Positions 31,331-43,320 of a stretch of DNA of 64,000 bases are shown here, one piece after another. Made by a program: the position numbers and the translations under genes. The stretch's first letter is position 1. Each line of letters begins with the position of its first letter. The notes under the pieces are model-generated. The model was not told the origin of the DNA, did no database searches, and saw nothing but the letters and a program-made list of their open reading frames with translations. This DNA is from Prorocentrum cordatum. Taxonomy: Eukaryota; Sar; Dinophyceae; Prorocentrales; Prorocentraceae. The DNA is taken from NCBI GenBank assembly GCA_963575745.1, contig CAUYUJ010003047.1:445553-509552 (forward strand), read 5' to 3'.

Positions 31331-31460
31331 CTCGCCATCGCTCGGACGTCCACTTCCTGTGCGGCTTTCGGCTTCGTGCGCATATCTTTTCGCAAGGTGA
31401 ATAGAGATGCTCCTCCATGGCCCTCGCCGAAGAAAGAATCCACACGCCCGAGCGATGCCG
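31331..31460. mobile_element. Family E inverted-repeat element, copy 2
   Basis: Terminal words CTCGCCATCGCTCGGACG and CGCCCGAGCGATGCC. The interior aligns with copy 1 (CTTCGTGCGCATATCTTTT against CTCCGCGCGTGTATCTTTA). Confidence 0.6.
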
Positions 31461-32669
31461 AGGGCCTGGAAGACGTGCGTAGCCAGGCCTCGCACGGCGC
31501 GTCTTATTCAGCGCGTGGCCACCGAACCTTGCGACTCCCTCTCAGAGGCAGTCTGCTTGACTTTGGGCCCAGAAGAGGCCTCCGATGGCAGAGCTGCGTC
31601 AAACAAACGGCTGTTTCCACTCCTTGACTGGGAGCCGGCGGTAAACCGTCAACCAGGTTACCGCCGGGACCCTCGTAGAGCTCTTGACACGCGAAGTATA
31701 ATTCTCAGAATACGACGAGAAAGCTTCCTTAAATGTCAGATTCAAAACTCGAATCATCTATTTTCTAGGTTTTACACGAAGTTGGTTCCGCCAAGTGTTT
31801 TGATAGTAATACTACAGCTACGGACCTGACAATTCGACAGGCCGACGCGTCATAACCTACTACAGGTACAGAAAATACTGGAGCTGTGTAGCTTGCTTCC
31901 TGCTTGAGTTAAGTTCACGAAGCCAGGATCATCTGGAAAAATGCATCCAGACGGCCGACGGTTCCTTCTAATCTTCGAGAGCTGTGCTGCAACTACAGCC
32001 CTGAGGATTTCATCATGAAACGCACCATGATCGACTACAGGGAATTCGCCGGCCCAACGGGCCAGAGGCGTGCTAAGATCCCCGGTAACTGCTTAACAAT
32101 ATTTCTAGTTCGCGCGCGCGGGGCGGCCCCTGGGGTGCCCCGGCCGAAAAGTACCCCGGCCGATCCCCGGCTGATCCCTGGGCGATCCCCGGGGGGAGGC
32201 TATTTTTCGCCACCCCTCACGAGCATCGTGGCCTCCGAGGGGGGGGCTGCAATCGACTACCCCCCCTCCCGCCCCAAGGGCCCCCCAAGAGCCCTCAAGA
32301 GGCCCCAGGGGAGCCCAATACGCCGCCAAGGAGCCCCAATATGCTCCCAGGAAGCCCCCTAAGAAGCCCCCAAGACGGCCCTAAGAGGCCTCAAATAGCG
32401 CTCCAAGGCCGGCGGAATGAGCGAAGCGATGAGATGAAAATATGTTTCCACTCCTTGATGACGAAAGAAGTCTGGGCTGTACACTCCGTGAGAGATTCTA
32501 CATCACTGGAAAAACAACAAAAACAAACAGCATCGTGATCCGCCACCGTGCCTCTGGGGCACGGCGTGGGCGTGCCCTCAGGTCCTCTGCCGACTCCTTC
32601 GGGCCTCAGCCCATCCGTCCTGAGGCGCCCCTTCGGGGCCCCGAGCCCCCTTCTGCATGCTCCGCCCAA

Positions 32670-32860
32670 TCAGGAGGCGGAGGAGGAGAAGGAGAAGGAG
32701 GAGGAGGAGGAGGAGGAGGAGGAGGAGGAAGAAGAGGGAGGTGAACGAGGAGGAGGGTGGAGGAGGAGCCAGCAGGAGGAGGAGGAGGAGGAGGAGGAGG
32801 AGGAGGAGGAGGAGGAGGAGGAGGAGGAGGGGGAGGAGGAGGAGGAGGGAGGAGGAGCCT
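32670..32860. repeat. GGA microsatellite
   Basis: About 190 bp of GGA with a short GAACGAGG interruption, in dynein intron 30660-38355. Confidence 0.95.
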
Positions 32861-33649
32861 TTAGGGGCCCTGAGCCCTCCCCCTGGGGCCTGGCTCGCCT
32901 CCCCTGGGCCTCGGGCCGTCTCCCCGCGTGACCTCTCCGGGCCCTAAGGAGGGCGCCAAGACAGGCCCAGGGAGGGCGCCACGAGGCCTGCGAGACGACC
33001 GAAAGGGGGCCGCGCGGCGCAGAGAGATCGCCCCGAGACGCCAAGGATGGCCTGAAGATTGCCCAAAAAGGCCTCCGAGGCGCCCTACGAGGCCTCCAAG
33101 GGCTCCAGCAAGGACGACTGATTGTTTTTCATTCGGGTTTCGACGGAGTTTTGAGCTCTCGCCTGTTCGGCTTCCCGACGCTCAAAGGCAAAGAGGCCCC
33201 CGGGGTCGCTCTCAGACCCCAGAGGCTTCCACGAGGGCCCCCCAAACAGTCCAAGAAGGCCCAAAGACGGCTCAAAAGGCCGAACCCCCCCAGGACCCCC
33301 CTGAAAATTACCCGGGCGACGTACCCCACCCCTGCGCAATACGGGGCAAGAGTGGCTTGGGAGATTTGACGAGAATGCGGCGACGTGACATGGGCGCAGA
33401 TGTTTCTGCGAGCGGCATTCGAAAGGTTCGCAGGTCCCCAATCAAGGGAAACACGATGAGTAACTAAGTGAACCCCTGAGTCACTAAGGAAGACGCAAGG
33501 TCTAAAAGGAGACGGTGGGAAAGGGGCTTGAAACGTCGGCGGGGCAGCAACAACATGACGTGTCCCCCCAAGGACGGCGAGGCCACGCTCAGGTCTGCGC
33601 AGTGCCTCACTCCGCCGGAGCCACCAACAGCCTTCAACAGTGGCGAGCC

Positions 33650-36600
33650 CACCAGCAGCCCTCGAAAGTGGCGACAGTGTCGCAGCGCAGCCCCCCAGGG
33701 ACGGCGAGGTCCCCCTAAGATCCCCGCGGTGCCTCAGTCCGCAGGACCCACCAGCAGCCCTCAAAAGTAACGACAGTGTCGCAGATCGCAGCCCCCCAGG
33801 GACGGCGAGGTCCCGCTCAGATCCCAGCGGTGCCTCAGTCCGCAGGACCCACCAACAACCATCGAATATGGCGACGGCTCCGCAGATCGCAGCCCCACAG
33901 GGACGGAGAGGTCCCGCTCAGATCCGCGCGGTGCCTCACTCCACTGGACCCACCAGCAGCACTCGAAAATGGCGAAGGTGTCGCAGATCGCAGCCCCCAG
34001 GGACGGCGAGGTCCCGCTCAGATCCCGGCGGTGCCTCAGTCCACAGGACCCACCAGCAGGCCTCGAAAGTGGCGACGGTGTCGCAGATCGCAGCCCCCCA
34101 GGGACGGCGAGGTCCCGCTCAGATCCCCGCGCTGCCTCAGCCCGCAGGACCCACCAGCCCTCGAAAGAGGCGGCACTGTCGCAGATCGCAGCCCCCCAGG
34201 GACAGGGGGGTCCTGCTCAGATCCCCGCGGTGCCTCAGTCCGCAGGACCCACCAGCAGCCCTCGAAAGTGGCGACAGTGTCGCAGCGCAGCCCCCCAGGG
34301 ACGGCGAGGTCCCGCTCAGATCCCCGCGGTGCCTCAGTCCGCAGGACCCACCAGCAGCCCTCGAAAGTGGCGACCGTGTCGCAGATCGCAGCCCCCAGGG
34401 ACGGCGAGGTCCCGCTCAGATCCCCGCGGCGCCTCAGTCCGCAGGACCCGCCAGCAGCCCTCGAACGTGGCGACACTGTCGCAGATCGCAGCCCCCCAGG
34501 GACGGCGAGGTCCCGCTCAGATCCGCGCGGTGCCTCAGTCCGCAAGACCCACCAGCAGCCCTCGAAAGTGGCGACGGCGTCGCAGATCGCAGCCCCCAAG
34601 GGACGGCGAGGTCCCGCTCAGATCCCCGCGGTGCCTCAGTCCGCAGGACCCACCAGCAGCCCTCGAAAGTGGCGACGGTGTCGCAGATCGCAGCCCCCCA
34701 GGGACGGCGAAGTCCCGCTCGGATCCCCGCGGTGCCTCAGTCCGCAGGACCCGCCAGCAGCCATCGAAAGTGGCGGCAATGTCGCAGATCGCAACCCCCA
34801 GGGACGGCGAGGTCCCGCTCAGATCCCCGCGGTGCCTCAGTCCGCAGGACCCACCAGCCGCCCTCGAAAGTGGCGACAGCGTCGCAGATCGCAACCCCCC
34901 AGAGACGGCGAGGTCCCGCTCAGATCCCCGCGGTGCCTCAATCCGCAGGACCCGCCAGCAGCCCTTGAAAGTGGCGGCAATGTCGCAGATCCCCCAGGGA
35001 CGGCGAGGTCCCGCTCAGATCCCCGCGGCGTCCAGTCCGCAGGATCCACCATAAGCCCTCGAAAGTGGCGACAGTGTCGCAGATCGCAGCTCCCCCGCTC
35101 AGATCCGCGCGGTGCCTCAGTCCGCAGGACCCACCAGCAACCATCGAAAATGGCGACGACTCCGCAGATCGCAGCCCCCCAGGGACGGCGAGGTCCCGCT
35201 CAGATCCCCGCGGTGCCTCAGTCCGCAGGACCCACCAGCAGCCCTCGAAAGTGGCGACGGTGTCGCAGATCGCAGCCCCCCAGGGACGGCGAGGTCCCGC
35301 TCGGATCCCCGCCGTGCCTCAGTCCGCAGGACCCACCAGCAGCCATCGAAAGTGGCGACGGTGTCGCAGATCGCAGCCCACCAGAACGGGGAGGTCCTGC
35401 TCAGATCCCCGCGGTGCCTCAGTCCGCAGGACCCGCCAGCAGCCCTCGACAGTGGCGACAATGACGCAGATCGCAGCCCCCCAGGGACTGCGAGGTTCCG
35501 CTCAGATCCGCGCGGTGCCTCAGTCCGCAGGACCCACCAGCAGGCCTCGATAGTGGCGACAGCGTCGCAGATCGCAGCCCCCCAGGGACGGCGAGGTCCC
35601 GCTCAGATCCCCGCGGTGCCTCAGTCCGCAGGACCCACCAGCAGCCCTCGAAAGTGGCGACGGCTCCGCAGATCGCAGCCCCACAGGGACGGAGAGGTCC
35701 CGCTCAGATCCCCGCGGTGCCTCAGCCCGCAGGACCCGCCAGCAGCCATCGAAAGTGGCTGCAATGTCGCAGATCGCAACCCCCAGGGACGGCGAGGTCC
35801 CGCTCAGATCCCCGCGGTGCCCCCTTCCGCAAGACCCACCAGCCGCCCTCGAAAGTGGCGACAGCGTCGCAGATCGCAACCCCCCAGGGACGGCGAGGTC
35901 CCGCTCAGATCCCCGCGGTGCCTCAATCCGCGGGACCCGCCAGCAGCCCTTGAAAGTGGCGGCAATGTCGCAGATCCCCCAAGGACGGCGAGGTCCCGCT
36001 CAGATCCCCGCGGCGTCCAGTCGGCAGGATCCACCAGCAGCCCTCGAAAGTGGCGACGGTGTCGTAGATCGCACCTCCCCAGGGACGGCGGGCCCCCGCT
36101 CAGATCCGCGCGGTGCCTCAGTCCGCAGGACCCACCAGCAACCATCGAACATGGCGACGGCTCCGCAGATCGCAGCCCCCCAGGGACGGCGAGGTCCCGC
36201 TCAGATCCCCGCGGTGCCTCAGTCCGCAGGACCCACCAGCAGCCATCGAAAGTGGCGACACTGTCGCAGATCGCAGCCCACCAGAACGGGGAGGTCCTGC
36301 TCAGATCCCCGCGGTGCCTCAGTCCGCAGGACCTGCCAGCAGCCCTCGACAGTGGCGACAATGACGCAGATCGCAGCCCCCCAGGGACGGCGAGGTTCCG
36401 CGCAGATCCGCGCGGTGCCTCAGTCCGCAGGACCCACCAGCAGCCCTCGATAGTGGCGACGGCGTCGCAGATCGCAGCCCCCCAGGGACGGCGAGGTCCC
36501 GCTCAGATCCCCGCGGTGCCTCAGTCCGCAGGACCCACCAGCAGCCCTCGAAAGTGGCGACGGTGTCGCAGATCGCAGCCCCCCAGGGACGACGAGGTCC

Positions 36601-37395
36601 CGCTCAGATCCCCGCGGTGCCTCAGCCCGCAGGACCCACCAGCAGCCCTCGACATTCGTGATGGCGTCGAAGATCGCAAGCCCCCAGGGACGGCGAGGTC
36701 CCGCTCAGATCCCCGCGGTGCCTCAGCCCGCAGGACCCACCAGCCGCCCTCGAAAGTGGCGACACTGTTGCAGATCGCAAACCCCCAGGGACGGCGAGGT
36801 CCCGCTCAGGTCCCCGCGGCTCAGTCCGCAGGACCCGCCAGCAGCCCTCGAAAGTGGCGACGGCGTCGCAGATCGCAGCCCCCCAGGGACGGCGAGGTCC
36901 TGCTCATCTCCCTGCGGTGCCTTAGTCCGCAGGACCCGCCAGCAACCATCGAAAGTGGCGACAGTTTCGCAGATCGCAGCCCCCCAGGGACGGCGAGGTC
37001 CCGCGCAGATCCGCGCGGTGCCTCAGTCCGCAGGACCCACCAGCAACCATCGAAAATGGCGACGGCTCCGCAGATCGCAGCCCCCCAGGGACGGCGAGGT
37101 CCCGCTCAGATCCCCGCGGTGCCTTAGTCCGCAGGGCCCACAAGCAGCCCTCGAAAGTGGCGACGGTGTCGCAAATCGCAGCCCCCCAGGGACGGCGAAG
37201 TCCCGCTCGGATCCCCGCGGTGCCTCAGTCCGCAGGACCCGCCAGCAGCCATCGAAAGTGGCGACACTGTCGCAGATCGCAGCCTCCAAGGGACGGCGAG
37301 GTCCCACTCAGATCCCCGCGCCTCAGTCCGCAGGACCCACCAGCAGCCATCGAAAGTGGTGACAGTGTCGCAGATCGCAGACCCCCAGGGACGGC
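33650..37395. repeat. Minisatellite array, roughly 101-bp unit, about 37 copies
   Basis: The word TCGCAGATCGCAGCCCC recurs at 33780, 33881, 33982, 34082, 34180 and so on (98-101 bp steps) up to 37380. The unit also contains GACGGCGAGGTCCCGCTC and GTGCCTCAGTCCGCAGGAC. All three plus frames run open for hundreds of codons because the unit lacks stops in every frame and its length is not a multiple of three, so this is not a protein repeat. It fills half of dynein intron 30660-38355. A last unit is embedded in the CA tract at 37435-37470. Confidence 0.95.
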
Positions 37396-37496
37396 ACACA
37401 CACACACACACTCACACACACACACACACACACCAGTGTCGCAGATCGCAGCCCCCCAGGGACGGCGAACACACACACACACACACGCACACACGC

Positions 37497-37544
<48 letters not shown>

Positions 37545-37592
37545 ACACACACACACACACACATACACACAAACACACACACACACACGAGG
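37396..37592. repeat. CA microsatellite with an embedded minisatellite fragment
   Basis: CA/CACG runs interrupted at about 37434-37470 by GTGTCGCAGATCGCAGCC from the adjoining array. Confidence 0.95.
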
Positions 37593-37854
37593 TATGCACA
37601 ATATGCACAAGACAAGAAGAGGCAAGACGGAAGCGGGAGACGGGAGGCGGGAGGAGGAGCAGGAGGAGGACTGGGAATCGCAGTGCTCTATTCAGAACGA
37701 ATACCCCACCAAGGAGGGTTGGAAAATACTCAAACTCGAGGGTTTTTTTTAAGGTCTTCGAGGGTATGCCCGGTGTTTCTCGGGAAGGAAAACACCCCGA
37801 ACAGTCCCCAAACCTGGCGTTGTTTTTTTTAATTTTATCGTGCTTTCCTGGGGG

Positions 37855-38090
37855 AAGAACCCCCCGGGCCTCAAGACGGCTCCGAGAGGGGGCCCCGACG
37901 GGAGGCGCCCGCACGGACGCTTCGAGCCCTCGACCCCGGAGAGGCCCACAGCAGGCCCCAAGAGGCCCCGACGAGGACCCAACGAGGCCCCCAAGAGGTC
38001 CCCAAGAGGCCCAAAGACGCCTACAAGAGGCCCACAAGAGGCCAAAGCTGCCCCCAAGCTGCCCCCGAGAGGCCGAGAGCGCCCCGAAGA
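37855..38090. repeat. CCCAAGAGG-type degenerate repeat
   Basis: GGCCCCAAGAGGCC-like words; same family as at 3710. Confidence 0.75.
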
Positions 38091-38355
38091 GACCCCAGCA
38101 TCCCTGAGAACTCTGACCCACCAGCCAGACACGGAGGCGGGATGGGCCGAAGGCAATTTGTCTAGACAGGCACGGTTGAAACCCTCGACCCCATCGTCAA
38201 GCAGCACCTCTCGACCCGGATTGGTTCGTAAGGGTCCCGGGCCCCGAAGGGGAACGAAAAACGAGGTGAACAAAAATGTGATGCCCGGATCTCAAGGACT
38301 TGCCAGGTCTGGGCGGTCGGCTTCGGTGCACGGCTGTGGTTGTCCCCCGAGCAGC

Positions 38356-38412
38356 CCGTCGCCGACCGGTGAAAACGCCAGCACCACGTGAACGTTCTTC
38401 TTCACGCGGGAC
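38356..38412 (-). CDS. Dynein heavy chain small exon: AAA4 SPVGD motif
   Basis: 57 bp encoding SRVKKNVHVVLAFSPVGD, flanked by split codons. R-V-x-K-N-x-H-V-V-L-x-x-SPVGD is diagnostic for dynein AAA4. Acceptor GCGGAG|G. The donor GACGG|GCTGCT is GC-type, and the split Gly codon joins FRNRLRMF of the next exon. Confidence 0.92.
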
Positions 38413-38436
38413 CTCCGCGCGCCGTCGTCGTCACCG

Positions 38437-38453
38437 TCGCCGCCGTCGTCGAG

Positions 38454-38496
<43 letters not shown>

Positions 38497-38500
38497 GCAT
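38437..38500. repeat. GTC microsatellite
   Basis: GTCGTC run directly upstream (coding strand) of the SPVGD exon. Confidence 0.95.
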
Positions 38501-39901
38501 CGATCGACGCCCTCCTCCGCCCATGGCACGTTGTGACGTGCGGTCGCAGATCACCGCCGCAACGTTTTCCTGTTCAGTCTTCAGGCAGTGCTGCAAACGC
38601 CACCGCTGGGGGGGATCGCCGCCTCCTGAGGGGAAGGACCGCCGATCCCAGACTTCCATAGCGAAACAGATCAAGATGGAACCTATTCGTTTTGATTTGA
38701 CGTCTGGAGGCTGTCTCTCTACCCCGGGGAAGTTCGGCTGGGATGTTGGAACAGCGTCTTGGAACAACTCAAAAGATCCGAGGTCTGGGACCGACCATGT
38801 TTTTCCTCTACGCTTTCAAGCGTTTGGGATGGGGCTGAAGTAGAACTGAGGCGGACCAACTCTGGCTAGATTCGACGAGGCCAGTCTGAATCTGACGAAG
38901 TCCGAATGGGCCAAACGAATCCTGACTAGAAAGAACGAGATGGGCCGAGTTCAAAACACTATATATCTGATTAAGCATGGCTAAGCTGGACGGCGGATCC
39001 GGACTAAAGCAAACAGAAAGCAGACTAAATCAATCAACATCAATTGGCAACGGAAAATGTTTGGTGCAACTAAAGGCTCCAATGTTTCCCGCCACCGAAA
39101 GAGTGGACTCCCGCGCACCTCCAGGAATGTGTTATGTCCAAGATATCGTGGGAAATCTGGCCGCAGCGGCGAGAATCCTCCCAAAATCCCAAAGCAAGAC
39201 AAAACCGTCAAGCATCTTCGAACTTCTATCCTCGAACATTGATCTCTCTGTCCTGCAGGTCCTGTGTCCCGGGTGCTCGATCGCTTCATGTACAGTCCAC
39301 CCGTATCACAAGGATGCGCGATCAGGATGCAAGGGCCTCGGAAGACCGTGTCGACACTTTGCGAGCGGGGCGCGGCCAGCGAAAGCGGCCAAGGATGAGC
39401 CGCTTCCCCGAGCGGTGCGGCCAGAGAGCGCCCGCCACGATGTATGCACGATAAGAGTTCTCCTGTCGCACGTAGTATTCGTATGTGTCGCGGTGACGCC
39501 GATTCGGTCCTCGAGCCTCGATCCCTCAGTCCTGGAGGTCCTGTGTCCTGGATCCTCGATCGCCTCAATGCAGCATCCTGCGACCGGCGCGGCGTGGCCT
39601 CCTCCTTGGTCCCCCTCTAGCGCGCCGCGGCCAGAATCTTGGCCGTGCGAGAAGAGACGCCTCCCGTAGGCCCCCACAGAGAAACCCGAGGCGTCCAGCT
39701 CCGATCCTCGATCCATTCGACCCTGTAGGCAGGGCTGCACCTCAACGGTGTGTTTCGTTTTCGTTTTGGTTTCGTTCTCCTTCGCTTTTGCCTCGCATCC
39801 GCCCCTCTACCGCAAAGCGAAGTCGAAGCGAACACGGCCCACGAAATCACCAGAAACACCGTTGAGGTCCAGCCCTGCCTGGAGGTCTGGGCACTCGATA
39901 G

Positions 39902-40047
39902 GTGGCCACGTGCGAACCCTACCCCTACCCCCCACGATTTCTGAGGGGGAGGGCGGGGTTCCCTCTGTCCAGGAGCTACAGAGCGAAGTGAACCCCACCC
40001 TCCCCCTCAGAAATCGTGGAGGGTAGGGGTAGGGTTCGCATGTGGTC
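39902..40047. mobile_element. Family C inverted-repeat element, complete copy
   Basis: The left arm (GGCCACGTGCGAACCCTACC, ending GGGCGGGGTTC) and the right arm (GAAGTGAACCCCACCCTCC, ending GTTCGCATGTGGTC) are near-perfect reverse complements of about 60 bp with a loop of about 25 bp. A half copy sits at 30696-30758. In dynein intron 38413-41160. Confidence 0.75.
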
Positions 40048-40063
40048 CCCTACTCGACCTCCC

Positions 40064-40095
40064 CTCGGAACACACACACACACACACACACACAC
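40064..40095. repeat. CA microsatellite
   Basis: Short CA run immediately beside family C. Confidence 0.9.
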
Positions 40096-40659
40096 GTGGC
40101 TCCTCCGATGGGTGCGCCTCGACCAGGCTCTCGAGGCGAGCCCGGCCGTGGCGCCGAAGCGCCCCCAGAGAGGTCAACCGCACATCCCCGGACCCTCCCA
40201 GGAAGTTCCTCCCTGTGATCCTTCGACCTTTCACGCCTGCGTTCCTGCATCCTCGACTCTCACCCCCCCCCCCTCCTGAGGGGCAACGGTAGGGGGGCGG
40301 ACTGGCATAGGCGGGGAAAGCATCGACCCGCAACGGTAACGCGGCGTCGGCGCGCGCAAAAGGTTTTTGACACCGCGTCGATCGTTCAACCTTGAATCGA
40401 TCTTGACCCCGATCGCTAAAGGCTGAATTCCGTCGGGCCCAATGGCGTAATCGTGTCCCTCGGTGCATCCGCGTCGCAGAACTCAACCTTGAACGCCTTC
40501 GCTGGCGTCGCCGGCGCGCCAACGCCGCGCTAACCTACCGTACATCGCCGATAGATCAGCGATAGGCCCCCGATACCGATTCCTGGGAGGGGTGGGGCTA
40601 TCAGGCCCATTGGGGATCGATGCATTCCCCCCGGCATCGGAGCCTGGACGGTCCTGTTT

Positions 40660-41065
40660 TTCTCCTCCTCCTCCTCCTCCTCCTTCTCCTCCTCCTTCTC
40701 TTCTCCTCCTCTCCTCTCCTCTCCTCTCCTCTCCTCTCCTCTCCTCTCCCCTCCTCATCCCCTCCTCCTCCCCTCCTCCTCCTCCTCCTCCTCTCCTCCT
40801 CCTCCTCCTCCTCCTCCTCCTCCTCCTCTCCCCTCACCCTCCTCCTCGTCCTCCTCCTCCTCCTCCTCCTCTCCTCCTCCTCCTCCTCCTCCTCCTCCTC
40901 CCTCCCCTCCCCCCCCCTCCTCCTCCTTCTCCTCCTCCTCCTCCTCCTCCTCTCTCCCCTCATCTCCCCCCCTCCTCCTCCTCCTCCTCCTCCTCCTCCT
41001 CTCCTCCTCCTCCTCCTCCTCCTCCTCCTCCTCCTCCTCCCCCTCCTCTTCCTCCTCCTCCCTTC
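40660..41065. repeat. 400-bp CCT microsatellite
   Basis: Longest CCT tract of the window, with CTCTC and CCCC interruptions. On the coding strand it starts about 95 bp downstream of the exon at 41161-41249. Confidence 0.95.
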
Positions 41066-41160
41066 CTCCGATTTTGGAAGCATCTTCGACTGTCCCCCCC
41101 CTGCCTGGACAAGCCTACGTGCGGCGCGGCCGGCCGGAGAGCTGGCGCCGAGCGCGGGGC

Positions 41161-41249
41161 AGGTAGGCGCTGAAGAGGTTGGCCTTGGTGGGCTGCATGC
41201 CCATGGACTGGCACAGCGCGCGGCACGCGGTTGCGATGGACTCCATGTC
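41161..41249 (-). CDS. Dynein heavy chain exon: AAA4 segment before the SPVGD motif
   Basis: 89 bp encoding DMESIATACRALCQSMGMQP, then TKANLFSAYL. It joins YAVE of the AAA4 exon (GTCGAG|GA donor, CCGAG|GAC acceptor) and, with the small exon at 38412, reads AYL-SRVKKN as in the family. The donor fitting best is CCT|GCCCCG (GC); the next codons PRAR would otherwise insert extra residues. Confidence 0.85.
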
Positions 41250-41264
41250 CTCGGGGACGCGTCG

Positions 41265-41450
41265 AGGGGCAAAAGACGGCATGAACATACCCTTCGGGAG
41301 GTCCGCGCGGGATGCTCGGATCTGTGCCGGAGCCCCCTTCCTGGAGGCGCGCGGCACGCGCCAGGAACGGCGCTGGAGGCGCCGCCATGGGGGGCCCAAA
41401 CACGAATCCAAGAAATTCGCGCGGAGCGCCAAAAGTTTATGTGTATGCCG
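41265..41450. mobile_element. Family D inverted-repeat element, copy 2, next to a 3' splice site
   Basis: Arms GCATGAACATACCCTTCGGG with GAGGTCCGCGCGGGAT, and ATTCGCGCGGAGCGCC with GTTTATGTGTATGCC. On the coding strand it ends about 15 bp before the acceptor at 41250, as copy 1 ends near the acceptor at 1191. Confidence 0.7.
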
Positions 41451-41825
41451 TTTTCCTTCTTCGAACGCAGAGGGACATAACTACTAGTACAAGGCTACCT
41501 CCTCTGAGGCGTGAGTCCGACCCGAACATGTAGTAGAATCACACTGTCGTGTGCCGCTTCCGGAGCGGTGTGGCCAGAAAGCGCCCGCCACGGAGCTTAT
41601 AGTACAAGACTCCTCGGCGCGCGCGTCGCCCCTGGAGGTGGGGCGGGGGGGCGACGCGCACATAGTCTGAGCAGGCTCGGGTGACGCCGATCTCCTCGAG
41701 CCCAAAGGGTTCCCTTCCGAGCCCGCTCGGCGTCTGGGTCCGTGCGGCCGCCTGACGAGCGGGGGATCGAGGCCCCGAACATCAGTCCTCCAGGTGGTGG
41801 CTTCATGGACGAAGCCCCGTCTCGC

Positions 41826-41905
41826 ATTTCCCTCCTCCTCCTCCCTCCTCCTCCTCCTCCCTCCTCCTCCTCCTCCTCCTCCTCCTCCTCCACCTCCTCC
41901 AGTCG
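41826..41905. repeat. CCT microsatellite
   Basis: CCTCCTC tract in dynein intron 41250-47230. Confidence 0.95.
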
Positions 41906-42802
41906 GCGCCCGAGGGGGCTTGATTGCTACGGCCCTGTCGGAACCGAGCCCATTCAGGTGCCCGTTCGGCTGCCGCACGGGCAGGGGACCCTGGCGGACG
42001 CGGGGCCCTGACAAGCGGGCCTCGCACTTCGGGGGCGCGCAAACATGGATCAGCGATCCATGGATTTGGCGCGCGGTCGCCAAATCCATGGATCGGGGAG
42101 GTGCCCTCCCCAAACTGCGGCCGGTGCCGCCTCGCTCGGCGGCGGGAATCCGCGATTTCCCATGCAAGCGGGACCCGTCGCTAATGCACGCCCCCTTGAT
42201 CCATGTTTGCGATCGCCTGAGCAATGCTGTCGCACCGTGCCTTGTCGTCAGGTGTCAAGCCACTGGGGCCCCCGCGGGTCGATCCAGCTCAAGAAATGTG
42301 GCAGGAAGATGGGATCAGTGGCTCTGGTTGTGCCTAGTCGTGGTGAAGCATTCTCTCTTAACGTCTGGTCTCAGACATTTCGCTGGATGCTCTTTCCCCT
42401 CAGCTCTGGCCTTTGGGGGGATCGTATCGGACCCCGGGGCCGTCAGAAGTCTACCCGGACAGAACAAACCAGCATGGACCCAATGAGAGCTCCATAAGGT
42501 AAGAGGATCGAGGTGCGACGTCTGAGTTTATTGTTCGCTATCCACCCTTTTTTGGGGGGGCATTAACAAAACCTCTACGTCGCCACGTCTGGATCCGCAA
42601 CCCAGGACAAGGTCACACGTACGCTGCATTGGTGGCAAAATCCCCCCTTCACCCTGGAAACGACCCCCCCGCCCGTCTCTGAAAATCTCCACCCTCTTTC
42701 CTGGATTCGGGGCCCGTCCCCCTCCCCCGAGAGAGCACCCTCTCCCATTACTGCCCCCCTCCCGAAAGTCATTGGCAGGTTCGACCCCCTCTCGTCTCTC
42801 TG

Positions 42803-42873
42803 CGCCCGCAAACGACGACGTCGTCATCGTCATCGTCATCGTCGTCGACGTCGTCATCGTCGTCGTCTTCGTA

Positions 42874-42957
<84 letters not shown>

Positions 42958-43144
42958 CTCCACGTCGTCGTCGTTTGCCAGCGCTCGGACAGGCGGGTGG
43001 GACGTTGTCGTCGTCGTGGTCGTTGTCGTCGTCATCGTCGTCGTTGATGTCGCCGAATTCGTTGTCGTCGTCGTTTACCAGCGCTCGGACGGGCGGGTGG
43101 GACGTCGTTGGCGTCGTCGTCGTGGTCGTTGTCGTCGTCGTCAC

Positions 43145-43188
<44 letters not shown>

Positions 43189-43197
43189 TCGTCGTGG

Positions 43198-43229
<32 letters not shown>

Positions 43230-43241
43230 GTCGTCACCATC

Positions 43242-43289
<48 letters not shown>

Positions 43290-43320
43290 GTCGCCGAGTT
43301 CGTTGTCGTCGTCGTTTGCA
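42803..43320. repeat. GTC microsatellite with repeated flank
   Basis: Three GTC tracts (42803-42975, 43003-43075, 43108-43318) are separated by copies of GCGCTCGGACGGGCGGGTGG, so the tract and its flank have been duplicated together. Confidence 0.95.

Noticed and set aside
33776-37127. Very long plus-strand open frames of 360-670 codons
   Set aside because: They are translations of the roughly 101-bp minisatellite in three overlapping frames; the unit length is not a multiple of three and has no stop in any plus frame.
40592-41480. Pro/Leu/Ser-rich open frames on both strands
   Set aside because: Translations of the CCT microsatellite; the real exon (41161-41249) is at one edge.
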